A stretch of 64,000 nucleotides of DNA. It comes from RGIG9060 sp052173655. GTDB taxonomy: Bacteria; Spirochaetota; Spirochaetia; Treponematales; Treponemataceae. Positions 24,930-33,678 of the stretch are shown here, piece by piece. The stretch's first letter is position 1. Each line of letters begins with the position of its first letter. The translations under genes and the position numbers were made by a program. A model generated the notes under the pieces. That model was not told where the DNA came from. It made no database searches and saw nothing but the letters and a program-made list of their open reading frames with translations. The stretch is from contig JBQMYD010000002.1 of the NCBI GenBank assembly GCA_052173655.1, forward strand, positions 62,001 to 126,000, in the 5' to 3' direction.

Positions 24930-25250
24930 ATGCCTTGGAAGTTAATTTTTTTTACAATTGCTTTGACAATTGTTGTTCTTTTTATCGGTTCAAATCTTGG
25001 CAATGCCTGTGCAGTTAATTTTTTTTGGATAAAGCAAGTTGAAAATGTTCCTGTTTTTATGAGCATATTAATTTCTTTTGCATTGGGTGTGATAATTATG
25101 GTCCCTTTTGTTTTTATAAAAAAACATTCACACTCCGGCAGGAATGAGTCTATTAAAACTAAAAAAAATTCTCTTAATAATGTAAATACAAAAAATGAGT
25201 CTTCAAAAATTGTTTACAATTCCGGCAAATTAGAAAATGAAAAAAACTAA
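24930..25250 (+). CDS. LapA-domain (DUF1049) small membrane protein
   Basis: A 106-residue protein with two membrane segments (about residues 4-22 and 42-62) separated by the motif NFFWIKQVENVPVF, typical of the LapA/DUF1049 family. A basic, Asn/Lys/Ser-rich cytoplasmic tail follows. In enterobacteria LapA takes part in regulating lipopolysaccharide assembly. Treponemes lack classical LPS, so its role here is unclear. GGAG precedes the ATG, and the 3' end overlaps the next gene by 14 bases. Confidence 0.8.
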   Translation: MPWKLIFFTIALTIVVLFIGSNLGNACAVNFFWIKQVENVPVFMSILISFALGVIIMVPFVFIKKHSHSGRNESIKTKKNSLNNVNTKNESSKIVYNSGKLENEKN

Positions 25251-26280
25251 TTTTTATTTATTTATTTTTTTCTTTGTTTTTGTATTGATATTTCAAGGTT
25301 TTTCGCAAAATTTGGAAAAATTAGAATTGTTGCTTGATTCTGAAATTGAAAGCCTTACAAACAAAATTGAAAAAACTGCCGATATCGAAGAAAAAAAAGC
25401 TTTACTTCATAAACTTGCAAAATATCAGGAACTTTCAAATATGTTTCCGGAAGCTGAAAAAACCTATTGTAATTTGGCTTCCATTTGTTCCGGTGATGAA
25501 AAAATAGCTTTTGTATTGGCAGCTACCGAATCCAGTCTTTCTTATGGGAACGAAAAACGTGCCGATGAACTTTTGGCAAGTATTGCCGAAAAAGCTAGGA
25601 ACGGAAAGTTTGCTCCTCAGTTAAAACTGTATGCAGTGTGGAGCTGGCTTTCAAAATGTAGTGTTTATGATGACACGTATGAACCCGTTGCAGTTTTAAA
25701 ATCTTATCTTGATTTACCTGCAATGCAAAATCTAAAACCACAAATTCTTTTTACATTGTTTTATATTACGGGGCAATTAAAATACGCCAAGGAATTAAAA
25801 GATTTTTTTCCACATAGCATGGAATACGGTATTGTATGCAGAAAAATTGAACTTTCTCCTTCTCCATTTTGGTTTTTTTCATGCAGAAAAATTGCAGATG
25901 AAAAAGAGCTTGCAAAATTGCTTGGTGAACAGGATTCTCAGCTGAATTTTGCTACAAATACAGAGTCTGAACAGCTTGTTTTTCCGCAAAAAACAGAAGG
26001 TGATGTTAGTGTTCAAAAAACTGAACAAAAAAAACAGGAAAACACGGAAACATCTTCCGTACAGATTATTTATTACCAACTGGGATTTTTTTCAAGCAAA
26101 GAAAATGCTCTTGACTTGGTAAAACGGGCAAAGAAAAAAAATATTGATGCGGAAATACAGCAAATAAAACGTCCGAGCGGAAATACGTATTTTGCTGTTA
26201 TCGTAAAAACTGATGACATGGAAACCGGTATGTTTATAAGGAATAGCGGTTTTGAATGTTATCCTATTTTTGCAGAATAA
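25237..26280 (+). CDS. Exported SPOR-domain protein
   Basis: A 347-residue protein with a signal peptide (FFVFVLIFQGFSQ, cleavage near residue 24), a helical region of about 170 residues resembling TPR-type helices and a Gln/Glu/Thr-rich linker. A C-terminal SPOR-like domain follows (about 275-347: YYQLGFFSSKENALDLVKRAKKK...TYFAVIV). SPOR domains bind glycan strands stripped of stem peptides, often at division sites. It is the last gene of the folD operon; the link with folate and tRNA genes is probably only transcriptional. Confidence 0.78.
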   Translation: MKKTNFYLFIFFFVFVLIFQGFSQNLEKLELLLDSEIESLTNKIEKTADIEEKKALLHKLAKYQELSNMFPEAEKTYCNLASICSGDEKIAFVLAATESSLSYGNEKRADELLASIAEKARNGKFAPQLKLYAVWSWLSKCSVYDDTYEPVAVLKSYLDLPAMQNLKPQILFTLFYITGQLKYAKELKDFFPHSMEYGIVCRKIELSPSPFWFFSCRKIADEKELAKLLGEQDSQLNFATNTESEQLVFPQKTEGDVSVQKTEQKKQENTETSSVQIIYYQLGFFSSKENALDLVKRAKKKNIDAEIQQIKRPSGNTYFAVIVKTDDMETGMFIRNSGFECYPIFAE

Positions 26281-26298
26281 ATTTTTTTTACGTTTCGC

Positions 26299-27804
26299 TT
26301 AGTTTGTTTTATATTTTTCTAAACGGATTGGAATTGAATTTCCGGTAATTACACAAGAATCTGCGGTAATTTTTACGGGAATAAGGTCAATTCTATCCGT
26401 ATTTTGTTTACAAGCAAATGATCCGTTTAACTTACATTTTTTGCTGTTTGCTCTAAATTGAATTAAATCGATTCCGTGCAAATGTGAAGCTGTGTAGACA
26501 CCCTGAACCGTTTGTCCGTTTTCGGTAAGAGTAAAATTATAATCTCTAAAGATTACGGATATATTTTGAAAATCCCATCTGCCCGAATCTTTTTCAAGTA
26601 CTTCATTTATGTTTATTTTAGAATTTTCATTGTTAGAACGAGGTGTAAAATTCTTTTGAACTTTCTTTTTATAAATTCCGTCCCAACTGGCTTCCGTTCC
26701 TATAATCATTCTTACGTCATCAGTTATTCTGATTCGTATTTCATCGATTGAAATCAAATCTATATAAAAATAACGCACAAGATTTGAAATTGATTTGTTT
26801 GAACCTGAAATAAAAATTCCGGTTATTCTGGGACGACTTGAAAGCCAGTCGTAAACGCCCTGTTTATCGTTATTTGAAATTATGATTTCTTTATCACTTG
26901 AATTAAAAAAAATGGACTGCTCATCATCGCCGTCTGCATTTTCAGGATTTTTATCTTGGGTTTTGTACCATAAGCCGTCTAAAAATGCATGAAACGTATT
27001 GATGTTTCCGTCTTGTATTCTGGCCAATTCTTTTGCAGCAACGCGACTGCTTGAAACTTTTGTAGATGTTTTTTCTATATAGCTAAAATTTTTTTCTTTC
27101 CAATCGTAAACTGTTTCAATATGGTTAAAATTTTTTCCGTCTTCTGTCTTTTCTGTTCTGTTTGTTAAAATTTGAAAACTTACATCATTGGCATTATAGA
27201 TTGAATAGTTATCGGATCTTGTAGTTCTTTTAATCATAATATTGCCTTCAGTTTGCAAATTTACGATTTGCATCAAAGTAAAGTTGGTACCGGAAAATTT
27301 AGGGGCATATGCAATCATTATAGAATTATTATTTTCTGCAAAACCTGTAAAAATAAGAGAATTCGTGTGATTCCCTATTAAGTCCATTGAAACGAGCCCG
27401 AAAGTTTTTGTTTGAGATATTGGAGTTTGTATTTCAAGATAACGCTCGTAAATCATTTTTTTTGAGTTATAAAGTCCGAAAATAACTACAATATTCGGAT
27501 TGTTTGTTTTTTTTACACCGATAACCTGATCTTCGTATCCGTCGTTATTAAAATCCACACTCAATGTAGAAATCAGAATTTCATCCATATTCAACTGTAT
27601 AAGTGAAATATTTTCTAATTCCGTATTTGTATAATAGTCAGAAGAATCTATATTTTCTTCTTGTATTTTTTTATTGGGAACAACAACTTTAGGACGTATA
27701 ACTTCTTTTTGCTTTCTTTCAATGAAAAAAAGAATCAGAGAAAAAATTATAATGACGATGGCAATTATGCCAAAACCGACTATAGTTGAACGCTTTTTAA
27801 TCAT
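26299..27804 (-). CDS. Membrane-anchored protein of unknown function with an FG-GAP-like segment
   Basis: A 501-residue protein with one N-terminal membrane segment (about 9-28) and a large extracytoplasmic part. Near residue 85, DFNNDGYEDQVIG looks like a calcium-binding FG-GAP/VCBS loop (D-x-N-x-D-G). The rest is beta-rich with many Asn, Ile and Thr residues. A long treponemal protein family with adhesin or protease claims (pallilysin-related) came to mind, but no HEXXH metalloprotease motif is present, so I do not assign it. It diverges from alaS; its start codon sits 6 bases from a -10-like hexamer. Confidence 0.72.
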   Translation of the reverse strand: MIKKRSTIVGFGIIAIVIIIFSLILFFIERKQKEVIRPKVVVPNKKIQEENIDSSDYYTNTELENISLIQLNMDEILISTLSVDFNNDGYEDQVIGVKKTNNPNIVVIFGLYNSKKMIYERYLEIQTPISQTKTFGLVSMDLIGNHTNSLIFTGFAENNNSIMIAYAPKFSGTNFTLMQIVNLQTEGNIMIKRTTRSDNYSIYNANDVSFQILTNRTEKTEDGKNFNHIETVYDWKEKNFSYIEKTSTKVSSSRVAAKELARIQDGNINTFHAFLDGLWYKTQDKNPENADGDDEQSIFFNSSDKEIIISNNDKQGVYDWLSSRPRITGIFISGSNKSISNLVRYFYIDLISIDEIRIRITDDVRMIIGTEASWDGIYKKKVQKNFTPRSNNENSKININEVLEKDSGRWDFQNISVIFRDYNFTLTENGQTVQGVYTASHLHGIDLIQFRANSKKCKLNGSFACKQNTDRIDLIPVKITADSCVITGNSIPIRLEKYKTN

Positions 27805-27810
27805 AATTCT

Positions 27811-27839
27811 ATTTTAGCGTATAAGTGCTACAGTTTCCA
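27811..27839 (-). promoter_or_regulatory. Promoter of the membrane-anchored gene, predicted leaderless
   Basis: On the minus strand TGGAAA (plus 27834-27839), a 17-base spacer and TAAAAT (plus 27811-27816) stand 6 bases before the ATG at 27804. No ribosome binding site is seen. Confidence 0.45.
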
Positions 27840-27854
27840 GTTGTAATCAACTAT

Positions 27855-27890
27855 TTGCTATTAACAAAAAAATGCTATATAATAATGCCC
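27855..27890 (+). promoter_or_regulatory. alaS promoter, predicted leaderless
   Basis: TTGCTA (27855-27860), a 17-base spacer and a perfect TATAAT (27878-27883) are followed by 7 bases, placing +1 on the A of the ATG at 27891. An in-frame ATG at 27885 would lie upstream of that start site. No ribosome binding site is present. Confidence 0.65.
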
Positions 27891-29696
27891 ATGACAGCTA
27901 ATGAATTACGATCAAAATATATTGAGTTTTTCAAATCAAAAAATCACGTTGAAATTTCCGGACAATCTTTGATACCGGAAAATGATCCGTCTGTCTTGTT
28001 TACCACAGCGGGAATGCATCCTCTTGTTCCATATCTTTTGGGCGAACCTCACCCTGCAGGAAATAGACTTACTGATTATCAAAAATGTATAAGAACGGGA
28101 GATATTGATGAAGTTGGAGATCCTGCTCATCTAACTTGTTTTGAAATGCTGGGTAACTGGTCTTTGGGGGATTATTTTAAAAAAGAAGCAATTTCATTCA
28201 GTTATGAATTTTTGACAAGCAAAGATTATCTTGCTCTTGATCCTAGAAAGTTAAGTGTTACGGTTTTTGCAGGGGACGAAAATGCTCCAAGAGATGAAGA
28301 AGCTGCAAATTACTGGAAAGAAAACGGTATACCGGAAGGAAAAATTGCTTACTTGCCGGCAAGTGATAACTGGTGGGCGTCGGGACCTACAGGTCCTTGT
28401 GGTCCTGATACGGAAATTTTTTACTGGGTAGGGGAAGGTCTGCCTTCTCCTGATTCAAATAAGGCAACAGATAGTTCAAATTGGCTGGAAATTTGGAACA
28501 ATGTTTTTATGCAGTACAACCGTATCGATGAAAAAACCTTAGTTCCGCTTCCAAAACGAAATGTAGATACAGGTATGGGCTTGGAAAGAACAAATTGTAT
28601 CTTACAAGGCAAAAATTCTGTGTATCTTACGGAAGTTTTTCAGCCTATAATTGCAAAAATCGGTGAAATTGCAGGGCTTTACGAATACGGAACAAATGAA
28701 GAAAAAGATAAATCTGTGCGAATAATTGCCGATCATATTCGTTCTGCAACATTTATTTTAGGCGATCAAAAAGGTGTTTCGCCAAGCAATATTGGGGCAG
28801 GCTATGTTCTTCGCCGTTTAATTAGACGGGCTGTTCGGCACGGTATGAAGCTTGGAATTGAAACTGATTTTTTGTCGCAGATTGCACAGGTTGTTGTTCA
28901 AAATTTTAGATTGGCTTATCCTGAACTGGAACAAAATAAAGATAAAGTATTTTCTGAACTTACAAAAGAGGAAGCAAAATTTAGGCTTACATTAAAAAAA
29001 GGAGAAGCAGAGTTTCAAAAGCTTTTACCTAACTTAATGAAAAATCCTAAAAAGATTATTTCAGGAAAAGTGGCTTACAATCTTTATGAAACATACGGGT
29101 ATCCGCTTGAACTTACTCAAGAACTTGGAAAAGAAAACGGTTTTACGGTAGATATTGAAGGTTTTAAAGAAGCTGAAAGAAAACATCAACAAGATAGTAA
29201 AACTGCACAAGCAGGAACTGCAAAAGGCGGTCTTGCAGAACAAAGTGAAATTACAACAAAATATCATACTGCAACACACTTGTTACAGCAGGCTTTAATT
29301 GATGTTCTTGGAAGTCAGGTTGCCCAAAAGGGTTCAAATATAAATAATGAAAGAATGCGATTTGATTTTACTTTTGATCGTCCTATGACTTTAGAAGAAA
29401 TAAAATCCGTAGAAGATATTGTAAATGAAAAAATAAAAGAAAATCTTCCGGTAACAATGCAGGTTATGAGCTTGGAAGAAGCAAAAAAAGATGGTGCAAT
29501 AGCATTGTTTACGACAAAATACGGTGAAGATGTAAAAGTTTATACAATAGGCCGTGATGTAAAAAAAGATTGGTTTAGTAAGGAAGTTTGCGGCGGTCCG
29601 CATGTAGAAAATACGGGTCGTATCGGAAATTTTAAAATACAAAAGGAACAGTCCTCTTCTGCCGGAGTCAGAAGGATTAGAGCCGTTATAATGTAA
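27891..29696 (+). CDS. alaS: Alanyl-tRNA synthetase, short spirochaetal form
   Basis: About 601 residues from the ATG that gives MTANELRSKY. The class II catalytic core (motif 1 region, FTTAGMHPLVPYL, CFEMLGNWSLGDYF) is followed by the tRNA-binding helical domain and the editing domain with the zinc ligands HTATH and CGGPH. The protein stops right after the editing site (SSAGVRRIRAVI), so the oligomerising and tRNA-elbow-binding C-Ala domain of usual 850-900-residue AlaRS is missing. Short AlaRS forms are known in Borrelia and Treponema, so this is a lineage trait rather than a truncation. It heads a run with the SurA-like gene and nusB. Confidence 0.94.
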   Translation: MTANELRSKYIEFFKSKNHVEISGQSLIPENDPSVLFTTAGMHPLVPYLLGEPHPAGNRLTDYQKCIRTGDIDEVGDPAHLTCFEMLGNWSLGDYFKKEAISFSYEFLTSKDYLALDPRKLSVTVFAGDENAPRDEEAANYWKENGIPEGKIAYLPASDNWWASGPTGPCGPDTEIFYWVGEGLPSPDSNKATDSSNWLEIWNNVFMQYNRIDEKTLVPLPKRNVDTGMGLERTNCILQGKNSVYLTEVFQPIIAKIGEIAGLYEYGTNEEKDKSVRIIADHIRSATFILGDQKGVSPSNIGAGYVLRRLIRRAVRHGMKLGIETDFLSQIAQVVVQNFRLAYPELEQNKDKVFSELTKEEAKFRLTLKKGEAEFQKLLPNLMKNPKKIISGKVAYNLYETYGYPLELTQELGKENGFTVDIEGFKEAERKHQQDSKTAQAGTAKGGLAEQSEITTKYHTATHLLQQALIDVLGSQVAQKGSNINNERMRFDFTFDRPMTLEEIKSVEDIVNEKIKENLPVTMQVMSLEEAKKDGAIALFTTKYGEDVKVYTIGRDVKKDWFSKEVCGGPHVENTGRIGNFKIQKEQSSSAGVRRIRAVIM

Positions 29697-29756
29697 CAAA
29701 ATTATCTGTTTGGTTGTTTAAAAAATGCAATAATTATTTGAAGAAGGTGTTGTTTT

Positions 29757-30860
29757 ATGAAACGATTTAATGCTGTCTTATTTGTTGCAGCAATATTTTG
29801 TGGTTCAATTTTTGCTCAACAATTGAATTCCCCTGACTTACAAGTTCTTGCAATAGTAAAGCACAAGGGGACAGATTCTATTACATTGGGTTCTCTCAAA
29901 GTTATGGCCAGACCTTATGGAGTATTGACCATAGATAAAAAGATAGAACTTTTAAATTCAATGATTGACGATAAATTATTATCTCAAGCAGCTGAAAAGT
30001 CCGGAATTGTAGTTTCCGACAGTCAAGTTAACCAGTACTTTCAGCAGCAACTTTCTCAGTTTGCACGCCAGCCTATTACAGAGCAGCAGTTTTCGGAACT
30101 TTTAATGAAAACTCAGGGAATGACGTTGGATCAATACATAAAAGCACAAACGGGAATGAACCTTGCAGAATACAAGAAAACTCTAAAACGACAGATTTGC
30201 CAAAATCAGTATGTAGCACAACACAAACAATCTGAAATTCAAAAGGCTGCTGCCGTTTCAGACGATGAGGTTAAGAGTTTTTATAACAATAACCGTTCAA
30301 CATTCGTTCAGCCGGAAACAGTTGAAGTTTTTCATGTAATTATTCCTAAAGGAAAAGATGAAGCAGCTTCAAAAAAATATTCGGATGAACTTTTGGCACA
30401 ACTTAAAAACGGAAAACTTACACAAAAAACTATGATTGACAATACCGAAGCAAATGCAAAAGCCGGGGTAACAGACGTAAAATATGTGGCACAAAATCTT
30501 ACTATATACAGAATGCAAGAGTATGCTCAGCAGCTGGGCATGGAACAATCGGAGTTTGATGCACTCTATTCAGGATCAAATTTCGGTTCATATTCTAAAG
30601 TTGAAGAAGTGCAGGACAGTTTTAGATTTTACAGTGTTTTAAGCAAGCAAAGTCCTAAGTTCCTTGAGTTAAGTGATGTCATTCAAAAAGGAACTACCGC
30701 TACGGTTTATAAATATATTGAAAATAATCTTAGTATGCAAAAACAGCAGATGGCTATGTTGAATGCAAGGACAGAACTTGCAAGAACTATCAGAGATGAA
30801 GGTTCTGTTCAAATGGTAAAATCTGATAGAGAACTGGAATCATTATTGGGAAACTGGTAG
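29757..30860 (+). CDS. SurA-like periplasmic chaperone/parvulin-type protein
   Basis: A 367-residue exported protein. The signal peptide ends near AIFCGSIFAQ. Residues 30-190 match a SurA N-terminal chaperone domain (helices with MIDDKLLSQAAEKSGI and the Gln-rich QVNQYFQQQLSQF). A degenerate parvulin-like part follows (EVFHVIIPKGKDEAASKKYSDELLAQLK...), without a clear set of PPIase catalytic residues. It resembles the basic membrane protein (Tpn39b type) found beside alaS and nusB in Treponema pallidum. Its likely role is folding of outer-membrane proteins in the periplasm. Confidence 0.82.
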   Translation: MKRFNAVLFVAAIFCGSIFAQQLNSPDLQVLAIVKHKGTDSITLGSLKVMARPYGVLTIDKKIELLNSMIDDKLLSQAAEKSGIVVSDSQVNQYFQQQLSQFARQPITEQQFSELLMKTQGMTLDQYIKAQTGMNLAEYKKTLKRQICQNQYVAQHKQSEIQKAAAVSDDEVKSFYNNNRSTFVQPETVEVFHVIIPKGKDEAASKKYSDELLAQLKNGKLTQKTMIDNTEANAKAGVTDVKYVAQNLTIYRMQEYAQQLGMEQSEFDALYSGSNFGSYSKVEEVQDSFRFYSVLSKQSPKFLELSDVIQKGTTATVYKYIENNLSMQKQQMAMLNARTELARTIRDEGSVQMVKSDRELESLLGNW

Positions 30861-30866
30861 GAAACG

Positions 30867-31283
30867 GTGGGTAGAAGAAAAGCTAGAATTCTTGCATTCC
30901 AAGCATTGTATTCTTGGGACATGGGAAACGTTGATTTGAATAATCTTCTCGCTTTTTCGTGGCTTGAGGAAGAAAAATTAAAAAAAATGGGTGAAGACGC
31001 TTTGACTTTTGCTCGTCTTTTGATTTCAGGAACTCTTGAGCACTTGGAAGACGTTGACGGCATAATTCAAAGAAATCTTAACGGAAAGTGGGAATTTTCA
31101 CGGCTTCATAAAGTAGATTTGGCTGTATTAAGGATAAGTGCATATACTCTGATTTATCAAAAAGATTTACACCCAAGTATTGTTATCGATGAGGCTGTCG
31201 CAATTTCAAAAGAATACTGTCCTGAAGATTCTTTTAAGTTTATTAATGCAATTCTTGATTCAATAAGCAAGTCTTTAAAATGA
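30867..31283 (+). CDS. nusB: Transcription antitermination factor NusB
   Basis: A 138-residue helical NusB, a partner of NusE/S10 in rRNA antitermination. It starts with GTG (GRRKARILAFQALYSWD, the canonical N-terminus) 6 bases after the SurA-like stop; AGGAA lies just before. Conserved blocks are KVDLAVLRISAYTLIY and the C-terminal PSIVIDEAVAISKEYCPEDSFKFINAILD pattern (seen in part). The size is normal. Confidence 0.93.
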   Translation: MGRRKARILAFQALYSWDMGNVDLNNLLAFSWLEEEKLKKMGEDALTFARLLISGTLEHLEDVDGIIQRNLNGKWEFSRLHKVDLAVLRISAYTLIYQKDLHPSIVIDEAVAISKEYCPEDSFKFINAILDSISKSLK

Positions 31284-31300
31284 ATTGGAGAAAATTTTAG

Positions 31301-33049
31301 TTGGGAGATTTTTTTAAATATTCCGTAAAATTATGTATTTTTGTTCTGTTTGTTTTTTCCGTATTTTCTTGCGGAGGGGTTAATATACAAGAGTCGTATT
31401 TTACGGAACAACTTGAAATTGTTGATAACTTGATTTTTCAATCTCAGTTTGAAAGAGCTTCAAAAAATCTTGCAAAAATAGAAAAAAAAGCAATAAGTCC
31501 ATTTCATTGTATCGGAATTGCAAAACGATACATAAAAATGAACAAAGTTGATTGTGCTTGTGATTTTTTACAAAAAGCTGTAAAAAAAAATTCCGATAAT
31601 GAAGCTCTCATCGCCGTTTACGTATGGACATTAATCAAAACAGACGACATAGATACAGCTTTTGAGTACTCAAAACGCCTTGTAACTTCCGGATACTCCG
31701 GGCTTTTTGCACAAAGCAGTTTTATCAGATATAAAGCTCAAATTGAGGAAGATTCAGGCTCTAAGGATGGATTAGACTGTGCCGTATTAAAAGATTTTCA
31801 AAAAGAATTTTTGGCAGCTTACAATGCTACCGGTAATACGGTTTATTTACAAAATGCTGCTGTTTACGAATGTTACAACGGAAATTTAGCAAAGGCATAT
31901 TCTTATCATCCTATAAAAATTTCTTACAAGGATAATGCGGAATTTTGGGCTTTGGTAAGCTACGATTCAAAAAATTATATTCAAGCGATTCAGGATGCTT
32001 TACAAATTAAAGAAGCGGATAGAATTCGTACATACGTTATCAGTGCTGATAGTTATTTGAGGATGAAAGAATTGCGTTTAGCTCAGCATATGTGGGTAAA
32101 AGCTTTTGAACTTGTCCCTCACTCGGATCCCAATATCTTGATGAACTGTGCTTTCAGTTGCCTTGCAGAAGGTGAAAGTGAAATTGCTTTGAAATATGTA
32201 AAAAATCTTGTAGGACACTTTCCGGATTTTTTGCCCGGCCTTATTTTGTATGAAAAATATGCTATAAACGATTCTGTTCCTGAAAGCGAAAATTCCCTTG
32301 AAAAAGAATTAAGAAAACGCGGATTAAAAACCATTGATATGATAGCTAAAGATAGCCGAGAAAAAATTCCAATTTCGGATGCACTTTACAGGTTTGAACA
32401 AAGTTATGAACGCACAAATAATCCCGAAATTCAAATTGAACTTTTAAAACTGAAATGGAATGTTGAAAAAGATATTTCAAAAAATCAAATGGTAGTTGAC
32501 GTTTGGGATTTACTTGAAAAATATTATACCAACGAAAATCTAAAAAATACGAAAGTTTTAAATTTTGCTATAAAATTTTTTGTACAGCAGGGAAAATTTG
32601 ATGAAGCCGAGGGGCTGTTAAAAACTTCCTTGAATGATAGATTTGAATGTAAAAATTTGATGAATCATATTGATCAGTTATCGTACGATGAGTGCCGATT
32701 TTTTGCTGCGATTATGTACCATAAAAGACTTTACGATGATTCGGAAAAACTGCTGTCTGCCTGTATCAAAAAAGGAAAGGAAATCAACGATGATGTCTAC
32801 ATCAACCTTGCGAACTTCTCACAAGTTCACGGTAATGAAAAACAAGCTATTGATTACTACAGTACCGTGATAGGAAAAACTTTAAATATTCTAACCAAAG
32901 CGGAACTGAACTACCGCATAGGAAAAATTGAATACCAGAATGGAGATTACAAAAACGCAAAACTCCATCTGGATTATTGTTTGCTGCTGAATCCCGGTCA
33001 TGTAGAAGGGAGACTTTTGCACAAAAAAATTTACTTGGAATACAAGTAG
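31301..33049 (+). CDS. TPR-repeat lipoprotein
   Basis: A 582-residue protein starting at TTG with GGAGAA upstream. A hydrophobic segment ends in the lipobox VFSCG (Cys near residue 24). The body is an array of helical repeats of TPR type, clearest near residues 530-575 (AELNYRIGKIEYQNGDYKNAKLHLDYCLLLNPGH read in pieces). It would be a membrane-tethered scaffold facing the periplasm. It follows nusB after 17 bases and ends 2 bases from the convergent groES stop. Confidence 0.8.
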   Translation: MGDFFKYSVKLCIFVLFVFSVFSCGGVNIQESYFTEQLEIVDNLIFQSQFERASKNLAKIEKKAISPFHCIGIAKRYIKMNKVDCACDFLQKAVKKNSDNEALIAVYVWTLIKTDDIDTAFEYSKRLVTSGYSGLFAQSSFIRYKAQIEEDSGSKDGLDCAVLKDFQKEFLAAYNATGNTVYLQNAAVYECYNGNLAKAYSYHPIKISYKDNAEFWALVSYDSKNYIQAIQDALQIKEADRIRTYVISADSYLRMKELRLAQHMWVKAFELVPHSDPNILMNCAFSCLAEGESEIALKYVKNLVGHFPDFLPGLILYEKYAINDSVPESENSLEKELRKRGLKTIDMIAKDSREKIPISDALYRFEQSYERTNNPEIQIELLKLKWNVEKDISKNQMVVDVWDLLEKYYTNENLKNTKVLNFAIKFFVQQGKFDEAEGLLKTSLNDRFECKNLMNHIDQLSYDECRFFAAIMYHKRLYDDSEKLLSACIKKGKEINDDVYINLANFSQVHGNEKQAIDYYSTVIGKTLNILTKAELNYRIGKIEYQNGDYKNAKLHLDYCLLLNPGHVEGRLLHKKIYLEYK

Positions 33050-33050
33050 A

Positions 33051-33320
33051 TTATTCGATTACGGCGATAATATCGCAAGCTTTTAAAATTAAGTGCTCTT
33101 CGCCGTCAATTTTAACGGATGTTCCGGAATATTTGTCGTACATGATTTTTTTGCCGACTGAAATAGCACCGATTTTTTCTTTGTCATCACCTACTGCAAC
33201 TACAGTTGCGATTTGTGTTTTTTCCTGTGCAGTGTCCGGAATAATAATTCCGCTTACTGTTTTTGTTTCCGCTTTTTCGGTTTTTACTAAAACTCTATCA
33301 GCTAATGGTGTAACTTTCAT
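33051..33320 (-). CDS. groES: Co-chaperonin GroES
   Basis: An 89-residue GroES: VTPLADRVLVK at the start, the mobile-loop region KTVSGIIIPDTAQEK and the C-terminal ILKACDIIAVI. It caps GroEL during protein folding. No groEL lies beside it, as in Treponema pallidum where groES and groEL are separate. GGAGG precedes the ATG. No CIRCE operator is seen upstream. Confidence 0.95.
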   Translation of the reverse strand: MKVTPLADRVLVKTEKAETKTVSGIIIPDTAQEKTQIATVVAVGDDKEKIGAISVGKKIMYDKYSGTSVKIDGEEHLILKACDIIAVIE

Positions 33321-33355
33321 TATTTTTGCCTCCGTAAAATGATCACACTTTTATA

Positions 33356-33408
33356 AATATAAGAATTTTTTTTAAAATCGGCAAGCAGAAAAAAGCTTTG
33401 GAAAGCTT
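33356..33408 (-). promoter_or_regulatory. groES promoter with an upstream inverted repeat
   Basis: On the minus strand TTGCCG (plus 33379-33384), a 17-base spacer and TATATT (plus 33356-33361) lie 36 bases before the ATG. A perfect inverted repeat AAGCTTT-GG-AAAGCTT (33393-33408) sits just upstream of the -35. It does not resemble CIRCE. Confidence 0.6.
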
Positions 33409-33502
33409 ATTTTGAAGCATTTCGACCGATTTTTATTCCTAAAAATGATTCCTGTATCAAAATGATGCGGGAAAATCTTTATAAAGAAATCTTTGTGTTA
33501 TT

Positions 33503-33531
33503 TTGACACAGATAAAAAAATATTTTAATTT
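33503..33531 (+). promoter_or_regulatory. Possible sigma-70 promoter far upstream of the sigma-factor gene
   Basis: TTGACA (33503-33508), a 17-base spacer and TAATTT (33526-33531). If used, it would give a leader of about 140 bases that is extremely AT-rich. The region is so AT-rich that chance -10 matches are common. Confidence 0.35.
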
Positions 33532-33637
33532 TTTTTTTGGTATTTATTTATATTTCAATTTTATACTTGTAATTCATTATAATATAACTAATTATATAAA
33601 GATATTTATTAAAATAAAGTCTAAAATATTTAACACT

Positions 33638-33653
33638 TGGCATGAAAATTGCA
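33638..33653 (+). promoter_or_regulatory. Sigma-54 (RpoN) promoter of the group 2 sigma-factor gene
   Basis: TGGCATG-AAAA-TTGCA, preceded by T, matches the consensus YTGGCACG-N4-TTGCW with a single C-to-T difference. The invariant GG (33639-33640) and GC (33651-33652) are separated by exactly 10 bases as required. Transcription would start near 33664, right at the AGAGG ribosome binding site of the gene that begins at 33679. Confidence 0.75.
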
Positions 33654-33678
33654 GTATATATTGCAGAGGTTTTACAAA

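Noticed and set aside
26299..27804. Pallilysin-type metalloprotease
   Set aside because: No HEXXH motif is present and similarity could not be tested without a search.
27825..27890. Longer alaS start giving about 20 extra residues
   Set aside because: The extra part is not conserved AlaRS sequence and would contain the promoter; the family start MTANELR is at 27891.
27891..29696. AlaRS truncated by a frameshift
   Set aside because: The stop follows a complete editing domain and short AlaRS is known in spirochaetes; no remnant of a C-Ala domain lies downstream.
33321..33420. CIRCE (HrcA) operator upstream of groES
   Set aside because: No TTAGCACTC-N9-GAGTGCTAA pattern is present; the only inverted repeat is AAGCTTT-GG-AAAGCTT.
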